Positions 38,515 through 50,744 are shown, counted from the stretch's first letter. The stretch: DNA of 64,000 nucleotides from Heliocidaris tuberculata (GCA_025618425.1 CM046849.1:31258671-31322670), one strand, 5' to 3'. The notes: generated from the sequence alone by a model not told the origin. Numbers and translations: made by a program.

Positions 38515-39929
38515 CCTCGGCCCCTTTCTCTCTTTTCCCCTCTTCTTCCTTCCTTTCTCTAAGTCTCTTGTTTTCTCTTTCTACATTAAGCTTATGATAA
38601 AGGGTAAGGAATGTCATTTTTAAAGTGACAGTGGTGTATCCACACAGGGGCACAGGGGCACTTGCCCCTAGTCAAAATCTCCCTACATTTCGTACAAACG
38701 TATGCCCCAGTGAGAAGGTACTCCACTCAAATTTGAAGACTTCTGGGGGGGGGGTTGTTTCTTGCTTGTCATAGGTTTTTGAACATAAGTATGGCTCAGA
38801 AAATGTGATATTTTTATTTATTCATTTTCTTATTTATTTTGTAAAAAATGTATTTTGCTTTTCAGAGATTTTCGACACATATTTTTTTAACCCCCCCCCC
38901 CCCATGTTTAAGAAACCTGGACCTGCCACCGAGTAATGTGTGTCATTTAATGAACGGGGAAGAGTGGTTACAATAAGCATTGTATAGCTGCATTCAAGGA
39001 AATGAGGGAAGGTTTTCCTGTAGCCGACACATCAGTAGTCTGGATCTGCGATTGGACCACCTCATATATTTGGCGAAAAAGATGAGCTGATCGTTCATTC
39101 GAAAGGGAATTTGTTTTCGAAAAATCATTTAAAATTAGTTCTCGTGTGCCTGCATAGCAGAGGTAAGTTTCTCGGCTTGTGCATCGAATGCTTTCTATAT
39201 ATTTCTCTTATACTTAATTATTCTCCTGACAAGTTGGAATAAATTACCAGCGCACATTCAGAACACCGACTACCTCGATCAGTTTAAGACCTTACTTAAA
39301 ACCCAACTTTTTAATATGTAATGTTTTATCGCAAGTGCGAGGACTTAGCTGTGAGTATAGTGAGTCGGTCAAAGGAGGTGTACACCATTATGCTCTATAT
39401 GTGATTGTTTTACATTTTTCATTATTCATGTATGGTTTAGTGAGATAGCTTAGTTCCATTAATTTAATTAATTTTGTTTCAATTTATTATATGTTCTGGT
39501 AATTAACTCTTAGATAGAATATGGTGCGCTTAGAAACAACAGTATTAAGCGCCTAATAAATGTTATGTATCATTATTATTATTATTACTCTACTTCAATA
39601 ATGCTTTCCATGTTGAGAGAGATGGTGTGGTCGAGTGGATAATATTGGTAGGTGACATCGCCTAATTCTAGCAATAAAGACATTTATTTACGTATTTCCT
39701 TGAACAGGATTTTATTGATAATTATAGATATCATAATCCATTATATCTATGATAAATAATGAATATCATTCCCCCCCCCCCCTTCCACAGGGTTCTTTAT
39801 TTACAAAAAACAAATTCAACAAATACAAATAATCATATACTTTCATATTCAGGATCGTCCAACAGAATGAGTAAACAATGGCACAACAATGAACATCACG
39901 GCCCAAACTTAAGGGCAGAGAAAAAATAA
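38053..39929 (+). repeat. 1.9-kb tandem duplication, unit 2
   Basis: Direct copy of unit 1, separated from it by 8 bp (TGAATCCA) that duplicate the start of the unit. Its (CT)n, G and C tracts differ in length (G-run 10 versus 13 bases; one C-run 13 versus 15). At its right edge the minus-strand LINE continues into flanking DNA, so unit 2 keeps the original right junction. Confidence 0.92.
39235..39590 (+). mobile_element. Non-LTR retrotransposon 3' end, duplicated copy
   Basis: The same fragment as at 37350-37698, carried along in the second unit of the tandem duplication rather than an independent insertion. Confidence 0.7.
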
Positions 39930-40190
39930 AGATTTCTTTTTTTCAATACATATGATATAAAACAATACATAGTAAATTGATCATTTTCATGTTGTCACGC
40001 TGCCAACACTCTCAAAACATTTTCTGAATAGAAACCATTTCTTCAGTAATTTCTTTTCTTTGAGATTCGTTTGATAAATGTATTTTTCCATTTCGTAATA
40101 ACATTTTACAGCTAATATAATTTTCTCAAATGAAGGTAATTGATTTTGTAATTTGGCATGAAATATTTCTCGTCGTACAACCATCAATAA
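39780..40190 (-). mobile_element. L1/Tx1-type LINE 3' fragment
   Basis: Minus-strand frame 39987-40187 reads VVRREIFHAKLQNQLPSFEK, then a spacer, then YIYQTNLKEKKLLKKWFLF. Spacing and residues parallel the ORF2 C-terminus of the LINE at 29619 (KYMTFQCRKR...EKEIKAM...EEKKLALE...LRKWEHF). A 3' UTR follows to 39780. 5'-truncated just after the zinc-knuckle region. Confidence 0.55.
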
Positions 40191-40249
40191 TGAATATCAT
40201 GATGGATAATGATATTATAGATATCAAGATCTTATCAAGATATTAAGAT

Positions 40250-40648
40250 CAAGTTTTGAACTTTCACGGTTGGATGGGCACATTCATTAAACCGTTAGAA
40301 GTTCTGATTACGAAAACTGCAAAAATAGAGCAAGTAGCCCTTCGATCATTTGCATCTGTAAGACATTCTTGTTCAACAAAGAACAAAATAATGAAAAGCA
40401 ATGAGGATTGAGCTCTAAATGTCATCTGTAGTCCAAGGATTGCAAGGTTTTGACAAGCACAACCACTGATTCAAGTGCTCTCAACTTCTCATAAGTTTTA
40501 TTTTCATTGTTGTAATTTTTACTCTTCAATATGGCAATGCTCATCAACATTTGAATGGCTACCAGCCCTATTTTGTTGCAATTTTCTTAATCAGCCCTTC
40601 TAACGGTTAAACTGATTTGCCCATCCAAGCGTGAAAGCTCAAAACTTG
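40250..40648. repeat. Full-length foldback MITE family E
   Basis: CAAGTTTTGAACTTTCACGG on the left is mirrored by CGTGAAAGCTCAAAACTTG on the right. Inverted similarity runs inward through TGGATGGGCA/TGCCCATCCA and CCGTTAGAAG/CTTCTAACGG for about 100-130 bp. About 400 bp, non-coding. Confidence 0.85.
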
Positions 40649-41667
40649 TCGGTAGAGTATTAATTTTTTTTCAAATCAATATATATTTTATCGTATCTTA
40701 TTGACTATTTATATGAAACATTGAACAATAAAAAGTGTCAACTTTTTTTCCTTTTTTTTTGGTGCTAAGTGTATTTTGATGAAATTTTCACCATTATGAT
40801 TTCCACATTTTTGCTCGCTCGCTCGCTCGTAACATTTAGAAACCGTAAATTTGATATTCTGGTAGGCGACGTCAGCCCCCTGGTGAAATTGTGCCCGTAC
40901 GGCTATGTGCACCTTATTCATAGACCAATTTTTAAAAGCAATGAAAAAATAGACCCGGTGAATACAGGGACATTCACAGAGGGTGTTACTGTAAGTTATA
41001 TGCTAACACCTTCCCCTCATTCTAATTTCTGGTGAAGAATACGTACATGTAGTTATTTTTGTTAAATTTGTTTATTGGCATATACTTGTCAGTAAATTTG
41101 GTCGAAACCACCACCCCCCCCCCCCCCCTCACCGTGAGCCAAATTGTCTAGGGATTTCCCTAAATAGATATTGACCGAGTGCTTAGCGTACAGTTCCTAT
41201 TAAATCATAATGATTTTATTCTCCAATACTCGTTAAAAGGAGGTTTCGACAGGACCGAAACATGTTCCTACTCACGCGAAAACAAATTGTTTCACTTTAT
41301 TCTGCTATGAACAATGGAAAATTTATACAATCATAATCAACTCTATTAATCAAAATGCTACGGAAATTAAACAATCGTGTTGCAGGGCAAAACGAGGACA
41401 TCGATGATGGTATATACAAGTAGTAGGCCCTCCGCCGCTGTATAGCACATTGTGCCGCAAGCTCTCTTCATCCTTTTCTATAAGCCGCAGCGGCTGTTCA
41501 CTCAATGTCATACTACTAGTATTCGAGATTCATTGCCTTTAGATCATCTTGGAAGGTTCTCATAGTAATAAAACGAATGGTGTAGTAGGCCGGCCTACGT
41601 ATGCCAATAATTAGTTACATGTGACTGACATGAGTGTGTTTTCCTTTTCTTTTCCTTTATTTCACAG
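40649..41667. other. Intergenic region / GPCR 5' intron
   Basis: Contains a short (GCTC)n run (about 40814-40829), a C-run (41114-41128) and AT-rich DNA. It probably includes the GPCR promoter and a 5' UTR intron, but I cannot place the transcription start. Confidence 0.4.
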
Positions 41668-41743
41668 AATATTACATGCATCAAACAATTTGATCAAGAT
41701 TCCGAAGCAACATTAGTAAGGAAACTAAAGAGTTTCTGAGGCA
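41668..41743 (+). other. GPCR 5' UTR after a splice acceptor
   Basis: A pyrimidine-rich tract and TTCACAG at 41661-41667 form a good 3' splice site 76 bp before the ATG. This suggests the coding exon is preceded by a non-coding exon. Confidence 0.5.
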
Positions 41744-42892
41744 ATGGAGACTATAACCATGATGACATCCCCTCCAGTGTCATCCGACCCTTACACATCC
41801 CCGTCGCGTCTCTCAATATTTGGCGGGAACCTGAGCGAAAATGTAACTGATATCAACTCGACAGATGCAGGGATGCCAGTCGTCTGGTCTTGGATCCCCA
41901 TCACTTGGCAATGGTGGGAGGTGCTTCAGCTGATCCTAGCCATCGCTGGTATCATCGGAAACTTCCTGGTGATGTTGGTGCTCTTCCGTGTCAAGAGAAA
42001 GCTCTGTTCCACGGATACCCTGATCGCTGGGTTGGCTCTGGCGGACTTCCTGACGTCTGTGTTCATCATCCCTCATGCTCACGTGAAGACGCTTCCAGAC
42101 ACAGTAGCAGCGCAGCTCTACTGTCGAATCATCCAATCCAATTCTCTCATGTGGACATCCATCTGCGCTTCCATTTTTACCCTCACCACCATTTCTATCG
42201 AACGGCTGATGGCTGTGAGGTACCCTTTCAAATTCCAACGTTTCTTTACCCCTAGGACAACCGCAATCGCAATCGGAGGTATATGGTGTATCGCTTTTCT
42301 CATAAATACGGTCAGTTTCTATGTCCACTACATCGAAAACGGAATATGTGCCTTTGGCTTTGCGACGCCTTCTTACCAGAAGTTCATAGGTGTCTTTTAC
42401 TTTATTGCAGAGTACTTGGTACCTGTAGCAGTGATGATCATGGCCCATGTCTTCACGATCCGTACCCTTCGCGAGCGTGCCCAGATGAAGCCTTCCTCCG
42501 CTGAGAACCAGAACCAGAGGTCGAACAATCGCCTCCTGCGAGCCCGACGTCGAGTCATCGAAATGCTTTTCATCGTCGTTGTCATCTTCATCATCTGCTG
42601 GACCCCTGATCAGTTTGGCTTCCTCGCTTTCACCGTCGGTATCGTCGACTTCTCGCACTTCAATAGCCCGGTCTACCGTTCTTTCGTAGTTCTTGCCTTC
42701 GTCAACTCCTGCGCGAACCCTATCATCTATGCCGCTAGGAACCCGAACTTTAGACAGGCTCTCAAAGAACTCTGTGGGAACGTGCCCTCTCTCAGACTGC
42801 ACTCTGTCTTTGCTGCCATTGACGAAACGAGCAATGTCTCCACTGAAACAAGTGGCACTAAACTATCTTCTGCTGACAAAGTCATTGTCTAA
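41744..42892 (+). CDS. Rhodopsin-class (class A) G-protein-coupled receptor, intronless CDS
   Basis: 382 residues, complete, ATG to TAA in one exon. The N-terminus carries three N-glycosylation sequons (Asn29, 33, 38). TM1 is about 59-82 (GIIGN), TM2 about 92-113 (LALAD), and TM3 about 130-152 is followed by ERL at 153-155 in place of DRY. Cys127 and Cys202 can form the conserved disulfide. TM4 is about 172-194, TM5 about 215-238, TM6 about 271-293 (CWTP at 285), and TM7 about 311-330 (NPIIY at 325). Cys344 may be palmitoylated. A basic third loop (RARRR) precedes TM6. The overall pattern resembles peptide-type receptors, but the ligand cannot be read from sequence. GC content is well above that of the flanks. 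It acts in the plasma membrane and couples to heterotrimeric G proteins (family knowledge). Confidence 0.93.
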   Translation: METITMMTSPPVSSDPYTSPSRLSIFGGNLSENVTDINSTDAGMPVVWSWIPITWQWWEVLQLILAIAGIIGNFLVMLVLFRVKRKLCSTDTLIAGLALADFLTSVFIIPHAHVKTLPDTVAAQLYCRIIQSNSLMWTSICASIFTLTTISIERLMAVRYPFKFQRFFTPRTTAIAIGGIWCIAFLINTVSFYVHYIENGICAFGFATPSYQKFIGVFYFIAEYLVPVAVMIMAHVFTIRTLRERAQMKPSSAENQNQRSNNRLLRARRRVIEMLFIVVVIFIICWTPDQFGFLAFTVGIVDFSHFNSPVYRSFVVLAFVNSCANPIIYAARNPNFRQALKELCGNVPSLRLHSVFAAIDETSNVSTETSGTKLSSADKVIV

Positions 42893-44058
42893 ATAGGGTA
42901 GAAAATTGAGGACAATAGACATGATAGAAGTCGATATACATGTAGTTATGGGCAGTGCATAACAGTACGTGAACCTTACGGACTTTATAAATATCATTGT
43001 AACGAGATTTGACATTTTATTTAAAGTGACGAAGTTCAGTTGATAGGTCATTAATCACAAGCCATGAGTGTCTTTAAAAGCAGTTTAAAGTGTCATTTTA
43101 CCAATATGACAAAATCACATTTTCGAAGAAAAATTTTCAAACATCGAAAACACTATTCATTATGAAGTTCATCAAAGATATAATGTGATTGTAAGGTGGT
43201 CTTATCCCGCCGAACCAAAATTATCGATAACCGTCAGTCGATATCATTTTAAACATGTACATCGAGGGCTTGGAAAGATGATAAACTCTACCAATGGAAA
43301 GAAATTTTGATGAAAGAACCGAGGCTCATATTCAGAGGCTTTATAAAATTTCAGAAAATTGGGCATCGATTTTTTTTTAATACACTTGATATGAAGTGCA
43401 AATCTGAATTAAAAGTTAGCAATCGTTGTTTTACCAAAAGCGATATACTGAAATAGTTGTATATATATATATCTACATCATGTACACTGAATGGTTCTAG
43501 TTTCAGAATCCAGTGAATGTCGTAGGACCCTATAGAACATGACTATGTTATGTACATTTACAACATGGGTGATCTTATTACAGCTTCATTTCCTTTTCCT
43601 TATAATCTATCTCAGTAATCTTCATTTACTGGAATTATTTACGATATCAACATCATTGGTTTACTTTCATTCTATCAATAGCATTTTATAAACAATGTCA
43701 ACTTACTCACGTTTCTTCAACGTTTTTTTTTAATAAACATCTGCAAATACTTCTAAATATTATCAGAAAATGTCTTGTTGAATTTCATGGCAAACATGTT
43801 TTTATTTGATATGTATTAACAGAAATGAACTATTTATTTATTTCATAATAAGTGCTCTCAGTAGTTTGTTTTATCATCATGTTCTTTTTGTATTATGTTT
43901 CCGCTTGTGAATGACCTTTCGTTTCACTTTTACCCACTTATTCAGTAACCAAACAAGCAATATTCACTTAAAATATTTTGGACATTTGCCATTATCTACT
44001 TTCTCGTTGAAATTGTGGCATTTGTTTCATCTGTTTTGACAAGGGTATATTTCATCTG
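42893..44058 (+). other. GPCR 3' UTR and flank
   Basis: AT-rich, non-coding. AATAAA at 43732-43737 is a plausible poly(A) signal about 840 bp after the stop. Confidence 0.5.
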
Positions 44059-44067
44059 CATGCTTCC

Positions 44068-44904
44068 TAGCCTTTTGACAAGGCCTCGTGACTTGGCTAT
44101 TTTCCTCGTCATGCTGTGCCTGAGATGAGACTAGCCGGCGACGAAAAGAATCAACACGGCCCGGGTGAACCACAGAAGTTCTGTAGGGTGAACGCGCGAT
44201 CGAGCGACTTTAGTCGCGAGGCCTTTTGGAACCTGGGTTTCCATCGTCCGATATGAATTATTCACGAATTGACATTCGTATGCTAACACGCCTACCGAGG
44301 ATTATCGACCAATCACAACGGTATCTGCGGGGCTTGCTTTCCATGTGATTCGTTCATTATCGTGATATGTAAGAAAATGCAAAAGCTTGAGCTTGCGATC
44401 GATCTTAGTCCTTACCTATGGTCCTTACACAACGGGATCGCCTGGTAAATAGCGCTTTTGCCATATCCCGTGGGAAGGCTCACAAATGCATCCTGTCCTT
44501 TGAGGACTGAAAGAATTGCCCTCAGTTGTAAGTCCTTGAAAGCTGAAATTTTCAGCATTTGCGAGGCAAATTCCGTGCTTTTCAGCAACAATTCTTCTTC
44601 GGACGCCATGATTGATGTAGCTTGCACGGGGTGCCGAGATGAAGGCGAATTTGCATACCAAATTTATGCTGACGTCATGCGAAGATACGTTCGCTGGTTG
44701 GCTCCTACCTATAAGGTAGCAGATCCTCGCTTGGAACAAGGGATAGCTGCATAAGAAATACAGGCCAGGTTCCAAAAGGCCCTCGCGACTCACGTCGCTC
44801 GATCGCGCATTCACCGGGCTGGGCGGCTAGTCTTGTTATGCAGCCACTACTAGCTTACTTGCCGAGAAAAATAGTCAAGTCACGAGGGCCTTGTCAAAAG
44901 GCTA
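44068..44904. mobile_element. 837-bp long-TIR element (Mutator-like) carrying a RecQ-helicase exon
   Basis: TAGCCTTTTGACAAGGCC at 44068 is mirrored by GGCCTTGTCAAAAGGCTA ending at 44904. Inverted similarity, with gaps, continues about 150-170 bp to CCTTTTGGAACCTGG on the left and its mirror on the right. It includes CGCGATCGAGCGAC and its inverse. CATGCTTCC flanks both sides (44059-44067 and 44905-44913), a perfect 9-bp target duplication. Long TIRs plus a 9-bp duplication fit Mutator-like elements; Merlin (8-9 bp) is an alternative. No transposase is present. The interior is a host-like gene 5' end, the arrangement called Pack-MULE in plants. Confidence 0.8.
44412..44627 (-). pseudogene. RecQ-like helicase N-terminal exon fragment inside the TIR element
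   Basis: Reads MQATSIMASEEELLLKSTEF then ASQMLKISAFKDLQLRAILS and VLKGQDAFVSLPTGYGKSAI. The Q-motif-like LQLRAI and the Walker A box PTGYGKS are those of the RecQ/WRN-type superfamily 2 helicases. The second ATG (44609, ATCATGG) is the better start. After CKDHR the frame meets GTAAGG, a canonical splice donor (TAG|GTAAGG near 44415), with no following exon inside the element. Upstream, within the element, TGACGTCA at 44671 could be a CRE-type promoter site. Only ATP-binding motif I is present, so it cannot be an active helicase. Confidence 0.75.
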
Positions 44905-44914
44905 CATGCTTCCT

Positions 44915-47267
44915 TGCCTAACCTTTTACCGCATGTTTACAATGCATGGAAATCCGTGATTCTGCCAAGCGTACATACCTATACTCAGACAATATCGCCT
45001 TCAACAATAATCCTTGAAATTATACAAATTAAACATCACGATAAACGCGCTAAAGGAAGATGTATATATAGCGTCTTGTAAATAAGTTCAAGGCAAGAAT
45101 ATACGTCACATATTACCAGCAACTCGATAATGATTTATGGATAAAAGCTTGGGAAAATATTATTTTTCCATTTAACTTCTCAAACAGGTTGTTTGAATAA
45201 ACACGGTGATATTCCTGAAGTATGAAAATACAATTTTACTTTTGATATTTCTTACTATAATTTTATGTACATGTCCGTGATCTCCCGAGGGCTTTCCCGT
45301 CCAGTCCAATGGTATCTGCATGTTTTGTTAAAATCGAATGGAAATACCCGTTTCTCCGGAGTCTTGCAGGCATTTTAATAAATAGTAGGCTTAATATTTA
45401 CAATGAAAAGAAAAGTACGAGTAGAAAATTCTATGAGTGCTTGTTGATACAATTTCTCCAGATTATTTTTCACTTCACTGAGCATCTCACCTCCTACTTG
45501 GTGTTTGAGGGGGAAAAAACAGTTGACACTTTTAGTCATTAATAGCTCAAAAGCTATACCTTGTATCAGTCTGAGGTATCATATTGTAAAGTTGAAGGAT
45601 ATAAAATGTACTAATCAATCGTCCCATGAATATCAGTGACTATTATAACAGATGAAATTCAACTTTTTTTTTTTTTAATAGACCATTCTGCTTTGTGTTT
45701 CCTTAATTTTCTTTCTTTTGGCTTTATTTTCTTTCAGGCTTCGGTGCCGTTAATTTTTTTTATATAAATAAGGTATCCCAGAGCGCGTTGAAAGAGAGAG
45801 TATAATTGTATGTATAGCTCTCAGGTATCCCAAAGAGCACCACTTGTATGCGTTTGAGAGACATAGGAAAGATTTTTCCCGAGATAGTGCAATCATTTTA
45901 TGAAAAATAAGGCATGATCCTCATACAAATTGCAACAGAAAATCTGACTCGTCTGCATTACCAATAAAGTTCTCCTCTATAACATGTAAAAAGTCCTAAG
46001 AAATCCAAGTGGTGGAAATTAGTTTTTTTTTAAGGTTTTTCTCAACCATCCATGTAAAAATTGTGTGCGCTATGTATCCCTCACGATCGTCACGGACTGA
46101 CGCGTATTTTCATATTCCGAGTTCCGAACAGAGAAATATGAACAGCGTACACGCGATTTCTATAGCGCGTGTGTAATCGCTTTTTTCACCATTGCAAGAT
46201 CGTTGTGTAACATGGGTCCAGTCATTTAGGGGGCACTGGCTGTCATTAGGGGAAGTCATGGGTCATACCAGGTTGATGAAGTGCGGAGCATGGAGACTGA
46301 GCGGGGTAGGGTGAGGGAGCGGTCTTAACACTTTTTTTATGCCCCTCTCCCTTCATTTCTTTCTTTGTTTCTGTCTCTTGATTCTCTATTTTTCTTTTTG
46401 TCATCTTTATGGGCCATCATGAGAAGGGTCACATGCACACTTCGACACATAATGAGTGCTTGGCCTATAATGGAATATTTAGTGACAACTTGACAAGATT
46501 TTAAGATGACCCATGCCTTGAGTTAAGATCCATAAATTAATTGAATATATTATGTACGATGATCTTAAAGTATTATTCGATGGACACATAAACGCAAAAA
46601 CAAAATTATAATTCGTACCCATGGTACCAACGGTACGTAAACAGTCTCCTGATTTCGAAACCATTTTAAAGCAACACTTGTACATATTGCTGCTACATCA
46701 TATAAATGTTGGCATTGGTAAGTAATGCCAAATAATATGATTATTAATTAAAGAATCACTTAAGATAAAACCTTCATATTCTTTTCAAATTTAGATGAAC
46801 ATTGGTCACTATATTGGTATTAATCGACATACACATTGGCACGAATGCATGATGGTAATAATAATGACAAGGTAGTCAAACATATCCTACATGGGCAACA
46901 TTTTTACGATCCAACAACTTTGATTTCATAAAACTGTAAGATAGGCTACAAATTGATTTAATAAAATGATATGGCTGTGAAAAATAAACTTCTGGTGGGA
47001 ACAAAGACAAAGACAAAAATAATACCAATCATTGGCGGCAACTTAAATTGCCCTACAATGATCAGTAGGGTACCACTCTCCTCTTGGAAGACAATGTATT
47101 CTAAAAATAAAGTGTTAAATCAACATTTGAAAGGGTGATATCATTCTTAACATGTTAACATGTTGTATCACCTATTACTTTTTTTGAAATAAAGTTTTAT
47201 GTTTGGTCATCATGCAACCTCGTACTACAAACTGATATATTCCATCTAACTCTTCCCCTCTTGTTTC

Positions 47268-47306
<39 letters not shown>

Positions 47307-50007
47307 TTTCTTCCTCTCTTTTTCTTTCATCATTTCTCTCCTCTCTTCTCTGCCCTTATGCAGTGTCATTATTTCCATCTTATATTACATGGCAACATAT
47401 ATTTTGAAATGTAATTATCTGCTTTAATCAGAGGACGTCCATGTAAGCTGTTGCTCAAAATCACGGATATACAAACATAATAGTTCGTCAACTCGGTTCA
47501 AGTTGAGCACAATACGGTACATGTTGCTTTGTTGGACAACCACACAACAAAAGGATGTGCATCAGGTGTGTCCAACTGAAACTGAGTTGAACAATCTGTG
47601 TGCATAGTTGACACTGTTTGTGCTTACGTACAATGGCCGAAAAATGGAAAATGATTATCACATGCAGATTTCGGTATTTTTCAATACTTTCCACCACTCG
47701 GATTCCTTAGGACTTTTTGTATGTTATAGAGGTCATATTCATGAGACTAGAACAGTTGAAATATTTTCTATTGCAATTAACATTTGAGTTATTAATGATC
47801 AGAAGTGTCAACTGTCAAATGTGAAAACCTCAGTCTTATAGGAGTTATAACTTTTGTGTTATGAACGATCAAAAGTGTCATATGATTTTTTTTTAACACC
47901 TATGAATTTTCCCAAGGTTTAGATAACATTCAGAAGAAACAAACAAGAAAAAAAACACACACACACAAAAACCCCCACTTCATTTATCAGTTCAAATACA
48001 AAGTTTTAATGCAATTTCTTATATGTGTACTTGCAATACGAAATCATGATAAAACAGCCGACGTAATCGCTAAACATAAATGAAGAAGGCTTCCATTGGA
48101 CGTGAATACTTGTCATCGATATTTCATCGGAATAAAAACATAAAATAACATGGATATTTGCCACAGATAAGCAAATCAAATGCTGCCAAAATTTTAGACT
48201 ATTTAACACACACATAGGATATTGACAAAACACATTACTTTTATGGCGACACCTGACAAGCAATGTACTAAGTAGTTTTTAAATTACAATTTGTCTTCAG
48301 TAAAAAATCCTTCAAAGTGTATTGCTTATGCTCCCGAGTACATGACGTGGCCAACATTAAGCTAATTACATTAACAGAATAATTTATATTTGATCAAATT
48401 GGCATCAAAGGTGCATGTGTGGATGACATTGTAAGTAAAATAATTATATAAAAAATAAAATAATAAACAAAATAAAATAAACTGGCCCGCATTCGTCTGC
48501 TAACAGAGGCTGAATAACTAAACCTGGCCTGGTCTGGAGAACCAGGGATCAATCTCATAATTCAGTACACATTACTGCAACTCTATTAAAAAAAAAAAAA
48601 AAAAAAAAAATGATTAAGAAGCACCTGTAGGCCATGAAAATAAAAAGAAATGATGACATGTTTTTTCTTCATACCTTTAGTTTAGAATGTTTGTTTTTAC
48701 AGGATAAAGAGGTTCACACCTGGAGCTTCATAAAATAATTGAGTATAAATTCTACACTTATCATATTTACATAAACGAATGAGGATTATTACAGTATAAG
48801 TGGGTATTCATTGAGAGGAAATGATAACTGTATATATGAGTGTATCATTCATTAGTAATAGTGAAAGTAATTATCGACACCTTATATAATACCTTCGATA
48901 AAAACGGCTTTTTTGATTCGCAGAATTGAATATAATTTACTATATTTTCCTCTAAAATGTTTATAGGCGGACAATGAATAGGGCACTTCGAATTCATGTG
49001 TCTCAAACCCCATTTATGCTTGGAGTTAGACCGCTCCAGCACCGGGGAGCCCCAACTCCCAGCATAAACATGATAAATGGGTAAGAAGAATTTAGGGCAC
49101 CCCAAATTAGGGCGCAGTATAAATGAGGTATCTGACATTACTCTCACCAAAATCCTTTAATAGTATCATGACAAATTACTCTCACGTACTTCCGTAGTGC
49201 ATGCGGCAGGCGTAAATTGCTGCATATATAACACGTGAAAAGATGTCTCATTTCTTCTTGATATTTCATATCTTATTCTATCTTTTTTAAGGTTTGATTT
49301 TTGCACGAGAGGAAGGATGGATAGTTCAAAAAGCATTTCTCGAACCTTTATTTTCAATAAATACCACCATAAATCCCCGGGATCATGCCTGTTTTTTGAC
49401 AGAGTCATCTGCAATAGGGTTAACACGTGAAAACAGGGATTTCAAGAATGATTATACTAGGTGTTAAAAAAAAACAGAGGACCCTTTTGATCGTTAATAA
49501 CTAAAAAATCTGAAAAGGTATAATAATAATCGAATAGACCCTGCATAAATCTCAGGGACTAAAAAAAAAAAAAAAAAAAAGGTTGCCATATAACGCGTAC
49601 AGCCGTTTGTTATTTATGACGTCATGTGGGCGTGCACGAGCCTTATGTTACGAGCCACTACGAGCCATTATGCACGCATGCTTAATTGCAAGACCGAACA
49701 CTTTTCGCTTATCAATACTCTTTGCTCTCACCTAAATTGATTAAAATATTTATGAGCTTGTTAGCAATGTTCCGGCACTCTTCATTATTTCAAAGTTATG
49801 GATGAACAAGCTTTTGTTGGGTCTCAGACTAATTAAGGCGACACGTCCAGAGAATTTCTATAGAAAGTCATTATCATCTTTCACTTATCATGAACATGAA
49901 CAGATTCCTGCAGATTAATTCACCTGCTTCCTGTTTGTACTTCTTTTCATAGAATTACACTACGCTATGTATACTTGTAGCTCATATAAAAAAAAGTTAT
50001 ACGAGCC
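44915..50007. other. No gene recognised in 5 kb
   Basis: AT-rich DNA with (CT)n at 47270-47301, poly-A at 48587-48610 and 49562-49580, and a GC-richer spot at about 49590-49690 containing TGACGTCA (49618). A small diffuse palindrome may lie at about 48980-49090 (CCCATTTATGCTTGGAGTTA and AACTCCCAGCATAAACATGA). No coding exon I can support on either strand. Confidence 0.45.
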
Positions 50008-50125
50008 GACGAGGCATAATGGAAGAGCTTGCTTGGTATCTGTGCAATTAACACATGAATAGTACATTTCAGCCTTGCAGTCACATACCACAGATACCTG
50101 AAGAGCTCTTCTATTATGCCTTGTC
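50008..50125. repeat. Short foldback MITE family F
   Basis: GACGAGGCATAATGGAAGAG on the left is mirrored by CTCTTCTATTATGCCTTGTC on the right, with a further inner pair GGTATCTGTG/CACAGATACC. About 118 bp. Confidence 0.8.
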
Positions 50126-50399
50126 AAACAGGTGAAGATGGACAATGGGTGTTTACATAATCCTGACAATATTTTTTTTGGCGACTTTTGAGAAAGCAAT
50201 ACATCTTTCACAATTTAATAACTTATTAATCAAAAGACCAATTAACACCAAATTGCACCCCAAGAACATTATTATACTCAAAATTATGTTATGAAAATTG
50301 GAATTGAATAGAATAAAACACTTTTGAGTTATCATAGTCAGAAGGTAAGAAAATGGCTTTTCTTTACATACAGAGCATTTTGGGGGCAAAGGGCACTTT

Positions 50400-50700
50400 G
50401 GGGTTTTCATTTCAGGGGGTCTGACACCCCTCTCCCGATGGACAATTTTGTCAGTTTTTTTTTAATATTTTTGGAATGTACATCCATAGCTCTTCCTTCA
50501 GACAAAATTTGGTAAATGGGCTTCAAGGGGAAAAATTTACCCAAATTTTTAGGGGCCGTCTGACACCCATCCCGATGGAAATTTTTGTCAGTTTTTTGTG
50601 TTTTGTAATGTCCAGTTATACTGCTTTCTACTGACAAAGTCTGGTGCATGGGGGAGATTGGGTGAAATCGATCCGACTTTGGGGCTTCTTTTGGGGACTC
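50400..50700. repeat. Diverged tandem repeat, period about 140 bp
   Basis: TCTGACACCCcTCTCCCGATGG at about 50420 recurs as TCTGACACCCATCCCGATGG at 50559. Each is followed by AATTTTGTCAGTTTTTT and a T-rich stretch. A degenerate third unit may extend to 50700. Confidence 0.7.
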
Positions 50701-50744
50701 TGGGGGCTAAACCCCCCCCCCAAAAAAAAAAAAAAAAAAAAACT

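Noticed and set aside
36152..39929. Direct repeats of 1.9 kb as LTRs of a retrotransposon
   Set aside because: The copies are adjacent with only 8 bp between them. There is no internal coding region, primer-binding site or polypurine tract, and both contain LINE and MITE fragments.
41936..42802. 288-residue antisense open frame opposite the GPCR
   Set aside because: Shadow of a GC-rich coding exon; no domain, and the sense frame has all GPCR motifs.
44412..44627. An active RecQ helicase gene
   Set aside because: Only the first exon with motif I is present. The remaining helicase motifs are absent from both the element and the flanks.
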